64,000 nt of DNA from Actinoplanes sp. NBRC 103695 (GTDB taxonomy: Bacteria > Actinomycetota > Actinomycetes > Mycobacteriales > Micromonosporaceae): assembly GCF_030269485.1 (NCBI RefSeq), contig NZ_BSTL01000011.1:279525-343524 (forward strand), written 5' to 3'. This document shows positions 17,135 to 25,176 of this stretch, in pieces. Each line of letters starts with the position of its first letter. Within the stretch, counting starts at the first letter, position 1. A program made the translations under genes and the position numbers. Below the pieces are notes generated by a model. It was not told the origin of the DNA, searched no databases, and was given only the letters and a program-made list of their open reading frames with translations.

Positions 17135-17818
17135 TCAGCCGCCGATCTCCTGGGCCTGGTCGGTGACCGTGACACCCTCGGCGAAGCTGACGATCTGATC
17201 GTCGCTCAGCCCGGCGGATGCGGGCACATCCACCTCGACGTTTCGTCCCTTGGCGTCTTTGAAGAAGAGCCAGCGCGTGTCGGACAGCTTGCCCTCGTCC
17301 GCGAGCGGGAAGCCCATCCGACCCTTCCGGCCGTTGATGTCCACCTCGGTGATCGGCGACTCGTCGGGGAAATGCGACAGGCCCTGGAGCGACACCACGA
17401 TGCGGCCCTCGAAGCTGATCGGGTCGCCGGGCTTCTGCGTGATCTCCTGGCCGGGCGGGGCCACCACGAACGCCGACTTGTCCGACGAGACCACCTCCCA
17501 TCCGGACGGCACGGTGCTCACCTCGAAGCCGACCGGCTGCTTGCCGGTCCAGCCGACCAGCTGCACCCGCGACGCCGCCGACACGGGCGGTCCGGGCGGC
17601 TTGGGCGACTGGGGACCAGCACCGCCGACGGGCAGGGCGAAGGCGGCCCCGGCGACGATGGCGGCGGCGGCACCTCCGGCGACGGCGAAGCGGCGACGGC
17701 GACGGTCGGCCACCGCCCGGTGCCCGCGGGCCACGTCGGCGGCGACGGCCTCGGCGTCGGTACGGCCGGGCTCGACGGCCCGCGGCAGGTTGCGCAGGAC
17801 ATCCAGTACGTCGGGCAT
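17135..17818 (-). CDS. Single-pass membrane protein paired with ECF sigma factor, possible anti-sigma factor
   Basis: 227 residues: a cytoplasmic head (MPDVLDVLRNLPRAVEPGRTDAEAVAADVARGHRA), an Arg-rich stop and one membrane helix (FAVAGGAAAAIVAGAAFALPV, about 43-65), a Pro-rich linker, and an outer domain of about 130 residues. It starts 1 base after the stop of the sigma gene, so the two are co-translated. Position and topology fit an anti-sigma or sigma-responsive membrane protein, but no zinc-type HxxxCxxC anti-sigma motif is visible, so this role is inferred from context only. Confidence 0.75.
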   Translation of the reverse strand: MPDVLDVLRNLPRAVEPGRTDAEAVAADVARGHRAVADRRRRRFAVAGGAAAAIVAGAAFALPVGGAGPQSPKPPGPPVSAASRVQLVGWTGKQPVGFEVSTVPSGWEVVSSDKSAFVVAPPGQEITQKPGDPISFEGRIVVSLQGLSHFPDESPITEVDINGRKGRMGFPLADEGKLSDTRWLFFKDAKGRNVEVDVPASAGLSDDQIVSFAEGVTVTDQAQEIGG

Positions 17819-17819
17819 G

Positions 17820-18347
17820 TCAGATCCCCTTCATCGACAGGTGGGCGTGGGCGGGAAAGGTGTCGCGCAGCCGTTGCAGTCCGCGGGCGGCCTGGCTCTT
17901 GACGTTGCCTTCGCTGCAGCGCATGGCGTCCGCCGTCTCGGCGACGCTCAGCCCCTCCACGTAGCGGAGCACCACGGCCGCCCGCATCCCGGCGGGCAGC
18001 GTGGCGAGCAGCGCGAGGACTTCTTCCTCGTCGCTGCGCGGGCCGTCGGCGAACGAGGCGATCGGCACGTCGGGCAGTTGCGCGTGCACGCGTTCCCGCC
18101 GCCAGAACGGCCTGCGCCGCTCGTCGATCGCCTCGTTGACGACGCACCGCCGCGCGTAGGCGTCCACGGTGTCCGGCCGCACCCGCGACCACGCCAGGTA
18201 CATCCGGGTCAGCGCCGTCTGCACGATGTCCTCGGCTCGCGCGAGGTCACCGGAGACGAGCAGCGCGGCGACGCGGACCAGGCCCGCTCGCCGCGCCGTC
18301 ACGAACTCCGTGAACTCGCGATCCTGCTCAGAATCTCGTCTCAACAC
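17820..18347 (-). CDS. ECF sigma factor, SigE-like actinobacterial family
   Basis: 175 residues from a GTG at 18347 preceded by AAGGGGC. Region 2 is seen as FTEFVTARRAGLVRVAALLVSGDLARAEDIVQTALTRMYLAW and region 4 as LPAGMRAAVVLRYVEGLSVAETADAMRCSEGNVKSQAARGL, including the HTH that reads the -35 element. This is the pattern of the SigE family sigma-70 factors common in Streptomyces and Micromonosporaceae. It is the first gene of a two-gene operon with a membrane protein that may hold it inactive. Confidence 0.93.
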   Translation of the reverse strand: MLRRDSEQDREFTEFVTARRAGLVRVAALLVSGDLARAEDIVQTALTRMYLAWSRVRPDTVDAYARRCVVNEAIDERRRPFWRRERVHAQLPDVPIASFADGPRSDEEEVLALLATLPAGMRAAVVLRYVEGLSVAETADAMRCSEGNVKSQAARGLQRLRDTFPAHAHLSMKGI

Positions 18348-18365
18348 GCCCCTTGTACGAGATCG

Positions 18366-18950
18366 CTACGCCGTTGGTTGCACGGCGGGCTCCCATGGCT
18401 TGACGAAGTCGTTGGCCGGCCAGCCCTCGGCCGCGGACATCAGGCTGTAGGCGGTCGCGCCGTCGACGGTCTGCCGGATGATGTCGGCGTGGCCGGCGTG
18501 GTGGGCGACCTCTTCGATCAGGTGCAGCAGCACCCAGCGCACCGACCAGTTGTCGTACTCCTGCGGGTTCCACGGCACGCTCTTGTCGATCGGCACCGGC
18601 TGGTCCAGGTCGAGCGTCGCGACGGCCCGCGTCGTCTCGGCGGCCACCTCGTCGTAGAAGGCGAGGATGTCCTCCAGGGTCTCGCCCTCGGCGAGGTCGA
18701 AGTGCTGGTCCCACTCGTGGGCACGGGGGTGCGACGGCGGCCGTTGGAGTGCCGTGTCGATCCAGCCGGCCTCGGTGTAGGCGCAGTGCTTGATCAGGCC
18801 GCCGACGCTCAGTTCGCTGGCACTCGGCGTGGCCCGCAGTTGCTCGGGCGTGAGGCCGTACCCGGTGAGCTTGAGCAGGTAGCGGCGCTGTTCCAGGAAG
18901 GCCAGCAGGCCGTCGCGCTCGTCGCTGACCGGGCGGGTCTGACCAGGCAT
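18366..18950 (-). CDS. DinB family protein (DUF664 type)
   Basis: 194 residues from ATG 18950 with an AAGGAG site 7 bases upstream. DinB-fold four-helix proteins bind a metal through three His; here the candidates lie in GGLIKHCAYTEAGW, and HLIEEVAHHAGHADIIRQ. The DUF664 subgroup in actinobacteria includes mycothiol-dependent transferases and detoxification enzymes. The C-terminal part WPANDFVKPWEP is typical. The annotation as a mycothiol-linked enzyme is a family inference; no substrate can be read from the sequence. Confidence 0.88.
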   Translation of the reverse strand: MPGQTRPVSDERDGLLAFLEQRRYLLKLTGYGLTPEQLRATPSASELSVGGLIKHCAYTEAGWIDTALQRPPSHPRAHEWDQHFDLAEGETLEDILAFYDEVAAETTRAVATLDLDQPVPIDKSVPWNPQEYDNWSVRWVLLHLIEEVAHHAGHADIIRQTVDGATAYSLMSAAEGWPANDFVKPWEPAVQPTA

Positions 18951-18982
18951 ATCGTGCTCCTTCGTCGTGGTTGGGAACAACG

Positions 18983-19954
18983 TTAGGAGGAATTGCGGCC
19001 ACTTTCCGGCCGCATGGCGATGACTTTCCGGGATTCCCGGTCCACGTCGGTGACCCAGCCGCCGACGCGGCCCAGGCGCAGCAGCACGTCCTTGCGGGCG
19101 GGGAGCTCGGTCTGGTCGCCGGGTACGGGTGGCCAGGCGGCGCGGGCGGCGCTCGCGGGGGCGAGCAGCGGGCGCAGGGCGGCCACCGGGTCCGGCGCGC
19201 TCAGTTCCGTACGCAACGCCTGCAAGGTCTCCAGCACCTGGTCGAGCGCCGCACCGACGGCGTCCGCGTTGCCGCCGCACATCGCCGCGATCAGTTCCGG
19301 CCGGGTGGCCGCCACCCGGGTGCCGTCCCGGAAGGACCCCGCGGCAAGCGAGGCCGCGAGGGGGTTGCCCTCGATCACGCCGGTCAGGGCCGCGGCGAGC
19401 AGATGGGGTACGTGACTGATGCCGGCCACCGCGCGATCGTGCTCGGCCGCCGTCGCCGGCACCACACGTGCGCCCAGCGCGGTGATCAGCCCGGCCAGGT
19501 CCAGCCAGTCCGCCGTGTCGGTGTCCGGCTCCAGGCACAGCACCCAGGCGCAGCCGACGAACAGCCCCCGGTCGGCGGCCCGGAACCCGGACGTCTCCTT
19601 GCCGGCCATCGGGTGCCCGCCGACGTACCGCAGGTCTCCCGTGAGCTCACGGACCGGCTCCTTGATGGACGTGACGTCGGTGACCAGGCCCGGGTATCCG
19701 GCCAGGTCGGTGAGCACCGCGGGCAGGGCCGGGAACGGCACGGCCAGCACGCACACGTCGGTGTCCCGCAGCGCGTCCCGGATCGTGCCGGCCACCTGCC
19801 AGCGGGCGCCGGATCTCGCCTGGGCCGCCGCGGTGCGTGCGGTGGCCCGGGTGGCCGGGTCGGCGTCGAAGCCGACCGCGCGGTGACCGGCGGCCGCCAG
19901 CGCCTGGAGCACCGAGCCGCCGATCAGGCCGAGTCCGAGCACCGCGACGTCCAC
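18983..19954 (-). CDS. tyrA: Prephenate dehydrogenase
   Basis: Oxidative decarboxylation of prephenate to 4-hydroxyphenylpyruvate in tyrosine synthesis, using NAD(P). From the GTG at 19954 it encodes 323 residues. Motifs: Rossmann VAVLGLGLIGGSV at the N-terminus, then LVTDVTSIKEPV, the conserved GGHPMAGKETSGF with the catalytic His, and ISHVPHLLAAAL. No ACT domain is obvious; the C-terminal 40 residues are variable. No ribosome binding site is seen at 19954, so the mRNA may be leaderless or start a little further up, but upstream codons do not match the family. Confidence 0.92.
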   Translation of the reverse strand: MDVAVLGLGLIGGSVLQALAAAGHRAVGFDADPATRATARTAAAQARSGARWQVAGTIRDALRDTDVCVLAVPFPALPAVLTDLAGYPGLVTDVTSIKEPVRELTGDLRYVGGHPMAGKETSGFRAADRGLFVGCAWVLCLEPDTDTADWLDLAGLITALGARVVPATAAEHDRAVAGISHVPHLLAAALTGVIEGNPLAASLAAGSFRDGTRVAATRPELIAAMCGGNADAVGAALDQVLETLQALRTELSAPDPVAALRPLLAPASAARAAWPPVPGDQTELPARKDVLLRLGRVGGWVTDVDRESRKVIAMRPESGRNSS

Positions 19955-20053
19955 GAGGAGGAACCCTAGCGGGGGGACGACCAACCCGAACCGACAACAC
20001 AATTGTCCGTTTCGTCACTAGAGCGACACGATGCATCGGGTTACTGTCATTTT

Positions 20054-21190
20054 GTGACATACGGGGGCAAACTTATCGCCGGGGCGGTTGTGGCGACGCT
20101 GGTGACGGTCGGTGCGGCCCCGGCGCGGGCGGCGTTCTCCGCGACGCCTGACGCACTGCCCGGGTTCAACGGGACCGTGCTCGCGGTGGCGTACTCGGAA
20201 AACACGCTCTACGTCGGCGGGGATTTCACCTCGGTCGTGGTCAAGGGGAAGGCCATCGCCCGGAGCCGGTTCGCCGCGGTCGACGCGCGCACCGGTGAGT
20301 TGCTGAGCTGGGCGCCGGCCGCCGACGGGCGGGTCAAGGCGCTGGCCGTCAACGGATCGGCGGTCTACGCGGCCGGCGACTTCGGCACGGTCAGCGGCCT
20401 GACGCGGGACAGCCTGGTGAAGCTCGACGCCGTCACGGGGGCGGTCGGGGGCTTCAAGCACAACCTCACCGGCAGGCCGTACGCGCTGGCAGCCGGCTCC
20501 GGGCGACTCTATGTCGGCGGCGCGTTCACCGCGGTCGACGGGCAGCCGCGCACCCGCCTCGCCGCGTTCAACCTGAGCGGCGGCAGCCTCGACAGCACCT
20601 GGAAGCCTGCCGCGGACGACCAGGTCGAGACGCTCACCGCCACCTCGGGCCGGATCTACGCGGGAGGCAGATTCCGCAAGGTCAACAGCGTTTCCGGGTA
20701 CGACCGGCTGGTCGCTCTCGACCCCGCCGCGGGGTCGATCGTCACCGGATTCAAACCCAAGGCGACCGTCATCACGTACGCGATCGCGGCCGGCCCGGAC
20801 GGCGTCTACTCGGCGCACGGCGGCCAAGGCGGCACGGCCAACGCCTACTCGACCGGCGGCACGCTCAAGTGGACGGCCACCTTCGACGGCGACGCGCAGG
20901 CGATCGTGTCCTACGGCGGCGTCGTCTACGTCGGCGGCCACTTCGACCGGGCGTGCAAGACAGCGCGGACCGGCCCGCAAGGGGTCTGCCTGGACGGCTC
21001 GTCGGCACGGATCAAGCTGGCCGCCCTGGCGCCCTCGACCGGGGCGCTGAAGTCCTGGACCGCCAACGGCAACGGCATCGAGGGCGTGCTCACGATGGCC
21101 ACCACCTCGACCTTCGGCGCGCTGGCCGCAGGGGGCGCCTTCACCACCGTCAACGGCAGATCGGTGAAGAGGCTCGCGCAGTTCAGCTGA
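20054..21190 (+). CDS. Secreted beta-propeller protein (DUF5122-like repeats)
   Basis: 378 residues from GTG 20054. A signal peptide (KLIAGAVVATLVTVGAAPARA) is followed by about six repeats of a propeller blade, each with a Gly-Gly-x-Phe signature: YVGGDFTSV, YAAGDFGTV, YVGGAFTAV, YAGGRFRKV, YVGGHFDRA and AAGGAFTTV, and linked by LAALAP/LVALDP-type strands. This is the delta-60/DUF5122 class of cell-surface propellers, usually binding or structural rather than enzymatic. The GTG has no Shine-Dalgarno sequence; a TACTGT element at 20043-20048 ends 5 bases before it, so leaderless translation is possible. A strong terminator follows. Confidence 0.85.
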   Translation: MTYGGKLIAGAVVATLVTVGAAPARAAFSATPDALPGFNGTVLAVAYSENTLYVGGDFTSVVVKGKAIARSRFAAVDARTGELLSWAPAADGRVKALAVNGSAVYAAGDFGTVSGLTRDSLVKLDAVTGAVGGFKHNLTGRPYALAAGSGRLYVGGAFTAVDGQPRTRLAAFNLSGGSLDSTWKPAADDQVETLTATSGRIYAGGRFRKVNSVSGYDRLVALDPAAGSIVTGFKPKATVITYAIAAGPDGVYSAHGGQGGTANAYSTGGTLKWTATFDGDAQAIVSYGGVVYVGGHFDRACKTARTGPQGVCLDGSSARIKLAALAPSTGALKSWTANGNGIEGVLTMATTSTFGALAAGGAFTTVNGRSVKRLAQFS

Positions 21191-21209
21191 CAGGCTTTAC
21201 CCGGAAATT

Positions 21210-21240
21210 GGGCCGCATCCTTTGGGCGGGGATGCGGCCC
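21210..21240. terminator. Bidirectional terminator
   Basis: Perfect 11-bp inverted repeat GGGCCGCATCC / GGATGCGGCCC with a 9-base loop between the converging genes ending at 21190 and 21251. Confidence 0.85.
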
Positions 21241-21250
21241 TCCGTGTGTC

Positions 21251-21985
21251 CTACGGCTTGCAGTGGTTCTTCTTCTCCCACGCCTTGACCGTGGCGACCG
21301 GGCTCTTGCTGCCCTTCTTACGCCACGAGTCCAGGTAGGTCTTCGGCCAGATCACGCCGCGGCGGGTCTTCCAGTCGCCGGTCTTGGCGCACGGCGGGGA
21401 GATGCCGAAGTGCAGGTGGCACACATTGTTCGCGTTGCCGGTGCGGCCGACTTTGCCGAGCAGCTGACCGGCGCTCACCCGTACGCCCGCCTTGATCCCG
21501 CTCTGCACCTTGCTGAAGTGCGAGCCGTAGTAGCGCACGCCGTCGTCACCCAGGAGCGACACCGAGAGCCCGCCGTTGTTCGGGCCGTCCGGCGACCCCT
21601 TCTTGTAGGTGTCCTTGAGGCTGACCTCCAGGACCTTGCCGCTCGTGGTGGCCACCACCGACTCGCCGCAGTCCGCGAAGATGTCCGTCGCCGGGTACTT
21701 GCCGTGCGTCGGATGGTAGGCGACGTTCGAGGCCTTGACCGGGAACACGTACTTGACGTCCGTCCGGGGCGCCGCGGACTTCTTCGGAATGGCTTTCGCC
21801 GGCTGCTTGGCCGGCGGCGTGGTCGACGAAGGCGACGTCGGCGCGGCGGCGGACGACGGCTCGACGAACACCGGCGTCGCGGCCACCGGCGCGGTGTCGG
21901 TGCCGGCGTCGCTCGCGGGCGCGCCGCAGCCGGCCAGGCACAGAGCCAGAGCGGTCAGTCCGGTGAGGGTACGGAGGCGAAACAC
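21251..21985 (-). CDS. M23 family peptidase lipoprotein
   Basis: 244 residues from GTG 21985 (AGGATGG site). An N-terminal lipoprotein signal ends with the lipobox LAGC (Cys20), then a Pro/Ser/Thr-rich spacer of about 50 residues, then an M23 domain with the zinc motifs H-x-GKYPATD (HPTHGKYPATD) and HLH (VCHLHFG), plus the GNANNVCHLH context. M23 enzymes cut peptidoglycan cross-bridges or act as LytM-type activators. Both metal-binding segments are present, so it may be active. The open frame runs on upstream to 23215 antisense to tadA-partner DNA, but only this start has a lipoprotein signal. Confidence 0.88.
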   Translation of the reverse strand: MFRLRTLTGLTALALCLAGCGAPASDAGTDTAPVAATPVFVEPSSAAAPTSPSSTTPPAKQPAKAIPKKSAAPRTDVKYVFPVKASNVAYHPTHGKYPATDIFADCGESVVATTSGKVLEVSLKDTYKKGSPDGPNNGGLSVSLLGDDGVRYYGSHFSKVQSGIKAGVRVSAGQLLGKVGRTGNANNVCHLHFGISPPCAKTGDWKTRRGVIWPKTYLDSWRKKGSKSPVATVKAWEKKNHCKP

Positions 21986-22072
21986 CGCGCCATCCTGACA
22001 GACCTCGTCCGATCCCGCTGCCCTGGTCATCCGGACTAGGGTGGATTCAGACCGAGGCTGAAGGAGATTGGC

Positions 22073-22483
22073 ATGGGTGAGCGGCACGGCATCTGGCCCG
22101 CGGCGCAACCGCCGCCGCCCGGGTGGCTGCCGGCCGGCGCCGACACCCCGCCGGCGATGCCGCCCGGCATGCTCGCCGGGCACCCGCCCCGCCCGGTCTA
22201 CCGCGAGCCGCACCCGATCGCCACCGCCCCGCTGCTGTCCGGCATGGCCGCGGCCATGGTCTGGCTCGCCGCGTTCGGTTTCCTCGGCCGCGACCTGGCC
22301 GGCTACGCCTGGTGGACGGTCGTTGCCGCGGTCACCGCCTGGGCGGTCGCCCTGATCCTGAGCGTGCTGGGCGACCGCGGCGTGGCGACCGGTGTGGCCA
22401 TCGTCACCGGGATCGGCCTGTCGATCGCGATGGGCTTCGTCACCTACCGATGGGTGACGACCCTGGACTGGCCGCTGTGGTGA
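22073..22483 (+). CDS. Small membrane protein, three predicted helices
   Basis: 136 residues with a good AAGGAG site before ATG 22073. A Pro-rich head (about 45 residues) is followed by three hydrophobic stretches: LLSGMAAAMVWLAAFGFLG, WWTVVAAVTAWAVALILSVLG and GVAIVTGIGLSIAMGFVTY. Family not recognised. Divergent from the M23 lipoprotein gene, with about 87 bases between starts. Confidence 0.82.
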   Translation: MGERHGIWPAAQPPPPGWLPAGADTPPAMPPGMLAGHPPRPVYREPHPIATAPLLSGMAAAMVWLAAFGFLGRDLAGYAWWTVVAAVTAWAVALILSVLGDRGVATGVAIVTGIGLSIAMGFVTYRWVTTLDWPLW

Positions 22484-22586
22484 ATGTCCAGGTCTGACAC
22501 CACATTTCATAGACGTACGGTGTGGCTTTGGTGGCGCAGCGCACTCGGTCTTGACGAACTCCGCCGCGCTCGGCAGCCTCTGCCCC

Positions 22587-22805
22587 ATGGCCACTTCCCC
22601 ACAGCGGCTTGACGCCTCTTCCCCACAGCGGCTTGACGCCCCTTCCCCACAGCGGCTTGACCCCGACCGGCGCCGCCGGCGACTCGAACTTCTGGCTGCC
22701 CTCGCCGACGCGAAGGCCGCGCGCGACCACACGCAACCCGTGCGACTCCGCGGTGCCCGCCTGCGCGAGTTGATCGCCGTCCGCCGCCGCCGCGTCGTTT
22801 CCTGA
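22587..22805 (+). CDS. Possible small Arg-rich protein with SPQRLD repeats
   Basis: 72 residues from ATG 22587: three repeats of SPQRLDA(S/P), then an Arg-rich helical region ending ELIAVRRRRVVS. No ribosome binding site and no known family. The opposite strand is also open across the same DNA, so coding status is uncertain. The 24-bp period of the repeats keeps frame. Confidence 0.3.
   Translation: MATSPQRLDASSPQRLDAPSPQRLDPDRRRRRLELLAALADAKAARDHTQPVRLRGARLRELIAVRRRRVVS
22594..22664. repeat. 24-bp tandem repeats
   Basis: Three copies starting at 22594, 22618 and 22642 with invariant core CTTCCCCACAGCGGCTTGAC. They stand in a 400-base region without a confident gene, upstream of the tadA pair. 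Confidence 0.9.
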
Positions 22806-22888
22806 CACTCCTTCGGGGTGTGGCGCTTCGCCAGCGCCCGCGTACCGGCTAGCGTTTGTTCGCGCCAGGACATCGCAGTGGGGGAATC

Positions 22889-23425
22889 GTGTCGACTTTT
22901 GCTGCCGCCGTCGCCCGGGACAAGAACGGCTGGACGGCTTCCGAGATCGAGCTGACCGGCCTCGCCGACATCGACGAGGTCGCCGACCGGCTGCTCGACG
23001 TCGAGCCGGAGGCGGAGGTCTCCGTGCTGTTCGTCGAGGCCGACGACCAGTACCTGGTGATCCTGCGCCTGGACGAGGGTGAGGACCTGCGGGTCTTCGG
23101 CTCCGACTCGGCCTTCGCCGAGGAGTCCCGGCTCGGGGCTCTGCTGCTGGGCGACATCGAGGCGCCCGCCATCGACCTCGACGTCGCGTCCACCGTCTCG
23201 GCGGACGAGGATCACACCGACGAGGAGGAGGCCGACGACGATCCGGTGGCGGATCCCGACGTCGACCCGGTCGGCGACTCCGAGATCCTCGCCGACCTCG
23301 GGGTCAGCTCGTCGAGGCTGCTGGCCTTGTGCGCGCAGGAGGGCCTGATGCCGTCCGACGTCACGGCGTCGGTGGCCGAGAAACTGGGCTGCGCCGACGA
23401 GTTGGAAGAGCTGCGCGAGGCGTGA
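22889..23425 (+). CDS. tRNA adenosine deaminase-associated protein
   Basis: 178 residues from GTG 22889. It matches the actinobacterial family always found next to tadA: VSTFAAAVARDKNGWTASEIELTG at the start, a strand-rich domain (SVLFVEADDQYLVILRLDEGEDLRVFGSD), a very acidic linker (DEDHTDEEEADDDPVADPDVD), then a C-terminal helical domain (ILADLGVSSSRLLALCAQEGLMPSDVTASVAEKLG). Its biochemical role is unknown; the constant neighbourhood suggests help to TadA. It overlaps tadA by 4 bases (GTGA). Confidence 0.9.
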   Translation: MSTFAAAVARDKNGWTASEIELTGLADIDEVADRLLDVEPEAEVSVLFVEADDQYLVILRLDEGEDLRVFGSDSAFAEESRLGALLLGDIEAPAIDLDVASTVSADEDHTDEEEADDDPVADPDVDPVGDSEILADLGVSSSRLLALCAQEGLMPSDVTASVAEKLGCADELEELREA

Positions 23426-23982
23426 TCGCCAGGCCGCTCCACGTCGCGTGGATGCGCCGCGCGCTCGAGGTGGCGACGTCCCACGCCGCTTCCGCCGGGC
23501 CGTCGTCCCACCCTGCTTCCGCCGGGCCGTCGTCCGAGCCCGCTTCCGCCGGGCCGTCGCCCCAGCTCGCTTCCGCCGGGCCGTCGTCTCACCCGGGCGA
23601 CGTACCGGTCGGTGCGATCGTCCTCGGGCCGGACGGCGTCGAGCTGGCGGCGGCCGGCAACGAACGCGAGGCCCTCGGCGACCCGACCGCGCACGCCGAG
23701 ATCCTCGCCCTGCGCCGGGCTGCCGCGGTGCTCGGCACCCGGCGGCTCGAGGGCTGCACGCTGGTGGTCACGCTGGAGCCGTGCACGATGTGCGCCGGGG
23801 CGCTGGTGCTGGCCCGGGTGTCGACGCTGGTCTTCGGCGCGTGGGAACCGAAGACCGGCGCCGTCGGGTCGCTCTGGGACGTGGTGCGGGACCGGCGGCT
23901 CAACCACCGGCCCGAGGTCTACTCCGGGGTACTGGCCGACGAGTGCGCGACCCTCATGCGGGAGTTCTTCCGCCTCCCTTAG
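23422..23982 (+). CDS. tadA: tRNA-specific adenosine deaminase with repeat insertion
   Basis: Converts A34 to inosine in tRNA-Arg(ACG). 186 residues from GTG 23422, which overlaps the partner gene. Catalytic signatures are intact: HAEILALRRAA (zinc His and proton-shuttle Glu) and LEPCTMCAGALV (PCxxC), then GAVGSLWDV and NHRPEV. Between the first helix (HVAWMRRALEVA) and GDVPVGAIV lies an insertion of about 35 residues made of four 9-residue repeats ASAGPSSxP, absent from normal TadA, where GDVPVGA comes about 25 residues from the start. Confidence 0.93.
   Translation: MIARPLHVAWMRRALEVATSHAASAGPSSHPASAGPSSEPASAGPSPQLASAGPSSHPGDVPVGAIVLGPDGVELAAAGNEREALGDPTAHAEILALRRAAAVLGTRRLEGCTLVVTLEPCTMCAGALVLARVSTLVFGAWEPKTGAVGSLWDVVRDRRLNHRPEVYSGVLADECATLMREFFRLP
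23488..23595. repeat. tadA: 27-bp minisatellite inside tadA
   Basis: Four units starting at 23488, 23515, 23542 and 23569 with an 18-bp invariant core GCTTCCGCCGGGCCGTCG. They encode the ASAGPS repeats inserted in the TadA N-terminus. Confidence 0.92.
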
Positions 23983-24047
23983 GGCGCGCCGCCTCCCTCA
24001 GGGCGCGCCACGCCCCTCAGGGCGCGCCACGCCCCTCAGGGCGCGCG
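23982..24047. repeat. 19-bp tandem repeats between tadA and deoD
   Basis: Units beginning GGGCGCGCC at 23982, 24001, 24020 and 24039; units 2 and 3 are identical. They fill most of the spacer between two converging genes. Confidence 0.85.
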
Positions 24048-24070
24048 ACCTCCTTTGCGCGCGGCCTCCC

Positions 24071-24784
24071 TCAGACGCCTTCGATCGCCGTGTCGAGGCC
24101 GATCTGGACCATGGAGGAGAAGCCGGTCTCCCGCTGGGCGGAGTCCATCGCCTCGTTGCGCTTGATGTGGTCGCTGACGGTCAGGATGGTCAACGCCCGG
24201 GCCTTGTAGCGGGCCGCGATCGTGTAGATGCCGGCCGACTCCATCTCGACGGCCAGCACGCCGTAGTCGGCGAGCTTGTCGTACAGGTCAGGCCGGTCGG
24301 TGTAGAACATGTCCGACGCCAGGATCGGACCCACCCGCATCGGGGTGCCCCGCCGCTCGGCCACCTCGACGGCCGTCCGCAGCAGCGTGAAGTCGGCCAC
24401 CGGCGCGTAATCGACCAGCCCGTCGAACCGGGTCCGGTTCATGTTGGAGTCCGTCGCCGATCCGATCGCCGCCACCACGTCCCCGAGGTGCAGATCCTCG
24501 GCGAGCGCCCCGCACGACCCGATCCGGATCACATCACGGACCCCGTACTCGTTGATCAGCTCATGGGTGTAGATCGAGGCCGACGGCAGACCCATGCCGG
24601 ACCCCTGCACCGACACCCGCACGCCCTGCCAGGTCCCGGTGAACCCGAGCATGCCCCGCACCTGCGTGTAGCACTTCGGGTCGTCGAGAAACGTCTCGGC
24701 GATCCACTTGGCCCGCATCGGATCCCCGGGCAGCAGGACCCGCTCCGCGATCTCGCCCGGCTCGGCCCCGATGTGCACGCTCAT
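24071..24784 (-). CDS. deoD: Purine nucleoside phosphorylase, DeoD type
   Basis: Phosphorolysis of purine nucleosides in salvage. 237 residues, the normal length for the hexameric DeoD class. Motifs: N-terminal HIGAEPGEIAERVLLPGDPMRAKWIAE with the phosphate-binding GD, GMGLPSASIYTHELI, RIGSCGAL, ASDMFYT, and VEMESAGIYTIAARY with the Glu-Met-Glu that holds the ribose, then TVSDHI with the catalytic Asp. Single gene, converging on tadA and divergent from tRNA-Ser(CGA). Confidence 0.96.
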   Translation of the reverse strand: MSVHIGAEPGEIAERVLLPGDPMRAKWIAETFLDDPKCYTQVRGMLGFTGTWQGVRVSVQGSGMGLPSASIYTHELINEYGVRDVIRIGSCGALAEDLHLGDVVAAIGSATDSNMNRTRFDGLVDYAPVADFTLLRTAVEVAERRGTPMRVGPILASDMFYTDRPDLYDKLADYGVLAVEMESAGIYTIAARYKARALTILTVSDHIKRNEAMDSAQRETGFSSMVQIGLDTAIEGV

Positions 24785-24937
24785 GCGTCGCCCCTCCGTC
24801 GATCAGTGGTCTCGGCATCGATCCTGCCAGCCGCTCTCGCCGTCGATCCTGCCAGCCGCCGTCGGCGCCAGTCCCGGCAGTCGCGAAGGTGGCAACCCGG
24901 CGGCGGGCCGGATCCCGGGTCCGGTAATCTACTTCGC

Positions 24938-25027
24938 GGTGGTGTGTCCGAGCGGCCTAAGGAGCACGCCTCGAAAGCGTGTGAGGGTGCAAGCCCTCCA
25001 AGGGTTCAAATCCCTTCACCACCGCCA
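24938..25027 (+). tRNA. tRNA-Ser(CGA)
   Basis: Acceptor GGTGGTG pairs with CACCACC; anticodon stem CACGC/GCGTG with loop CTCGAAA, anticodon CGA at 24972-24974; long variable arm; GGTTCAAATCC T-arm; encoded CCA at 25025-25027. It reads UCG. Confidence 0.97.
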
Positions 25028-25038
25028 GCAAGCAGGGC

Positions 25039-25075
25039 AGACGCCCGGTGACTCCGAGTGAGTCACCGGGCGTCT
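25039..25075 (+). terminator. Terminator after tRNA-Ser(CGA)
   Basis: Perfect 15-bp inverted repeat AGACGCCCGGTGACT / AGTCACCGGGCGTCT with a 7-base loop, 11 bases past the tRNA end, followed by CTCTGTCTG. Confidence 0.92.
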
Positions 25076-25176
25076 CTCTGTCTGGCCTCAGTTGACACCG
25101 CGGACGTCTACCAGTCGAGAACGACGCAGGTGGGGCGTGGTGACAGAGCCCGGCCTCGAAGAGCACCGGGTGATCG

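Noticed and set aside
24812..24860. Direct repeat TCGATCCTGCCAGCCGC (two copies) upstream of tRNA-Ser(CGA)
   Set aside because: Only two copies in a short spacer with no structure or link to a feature.
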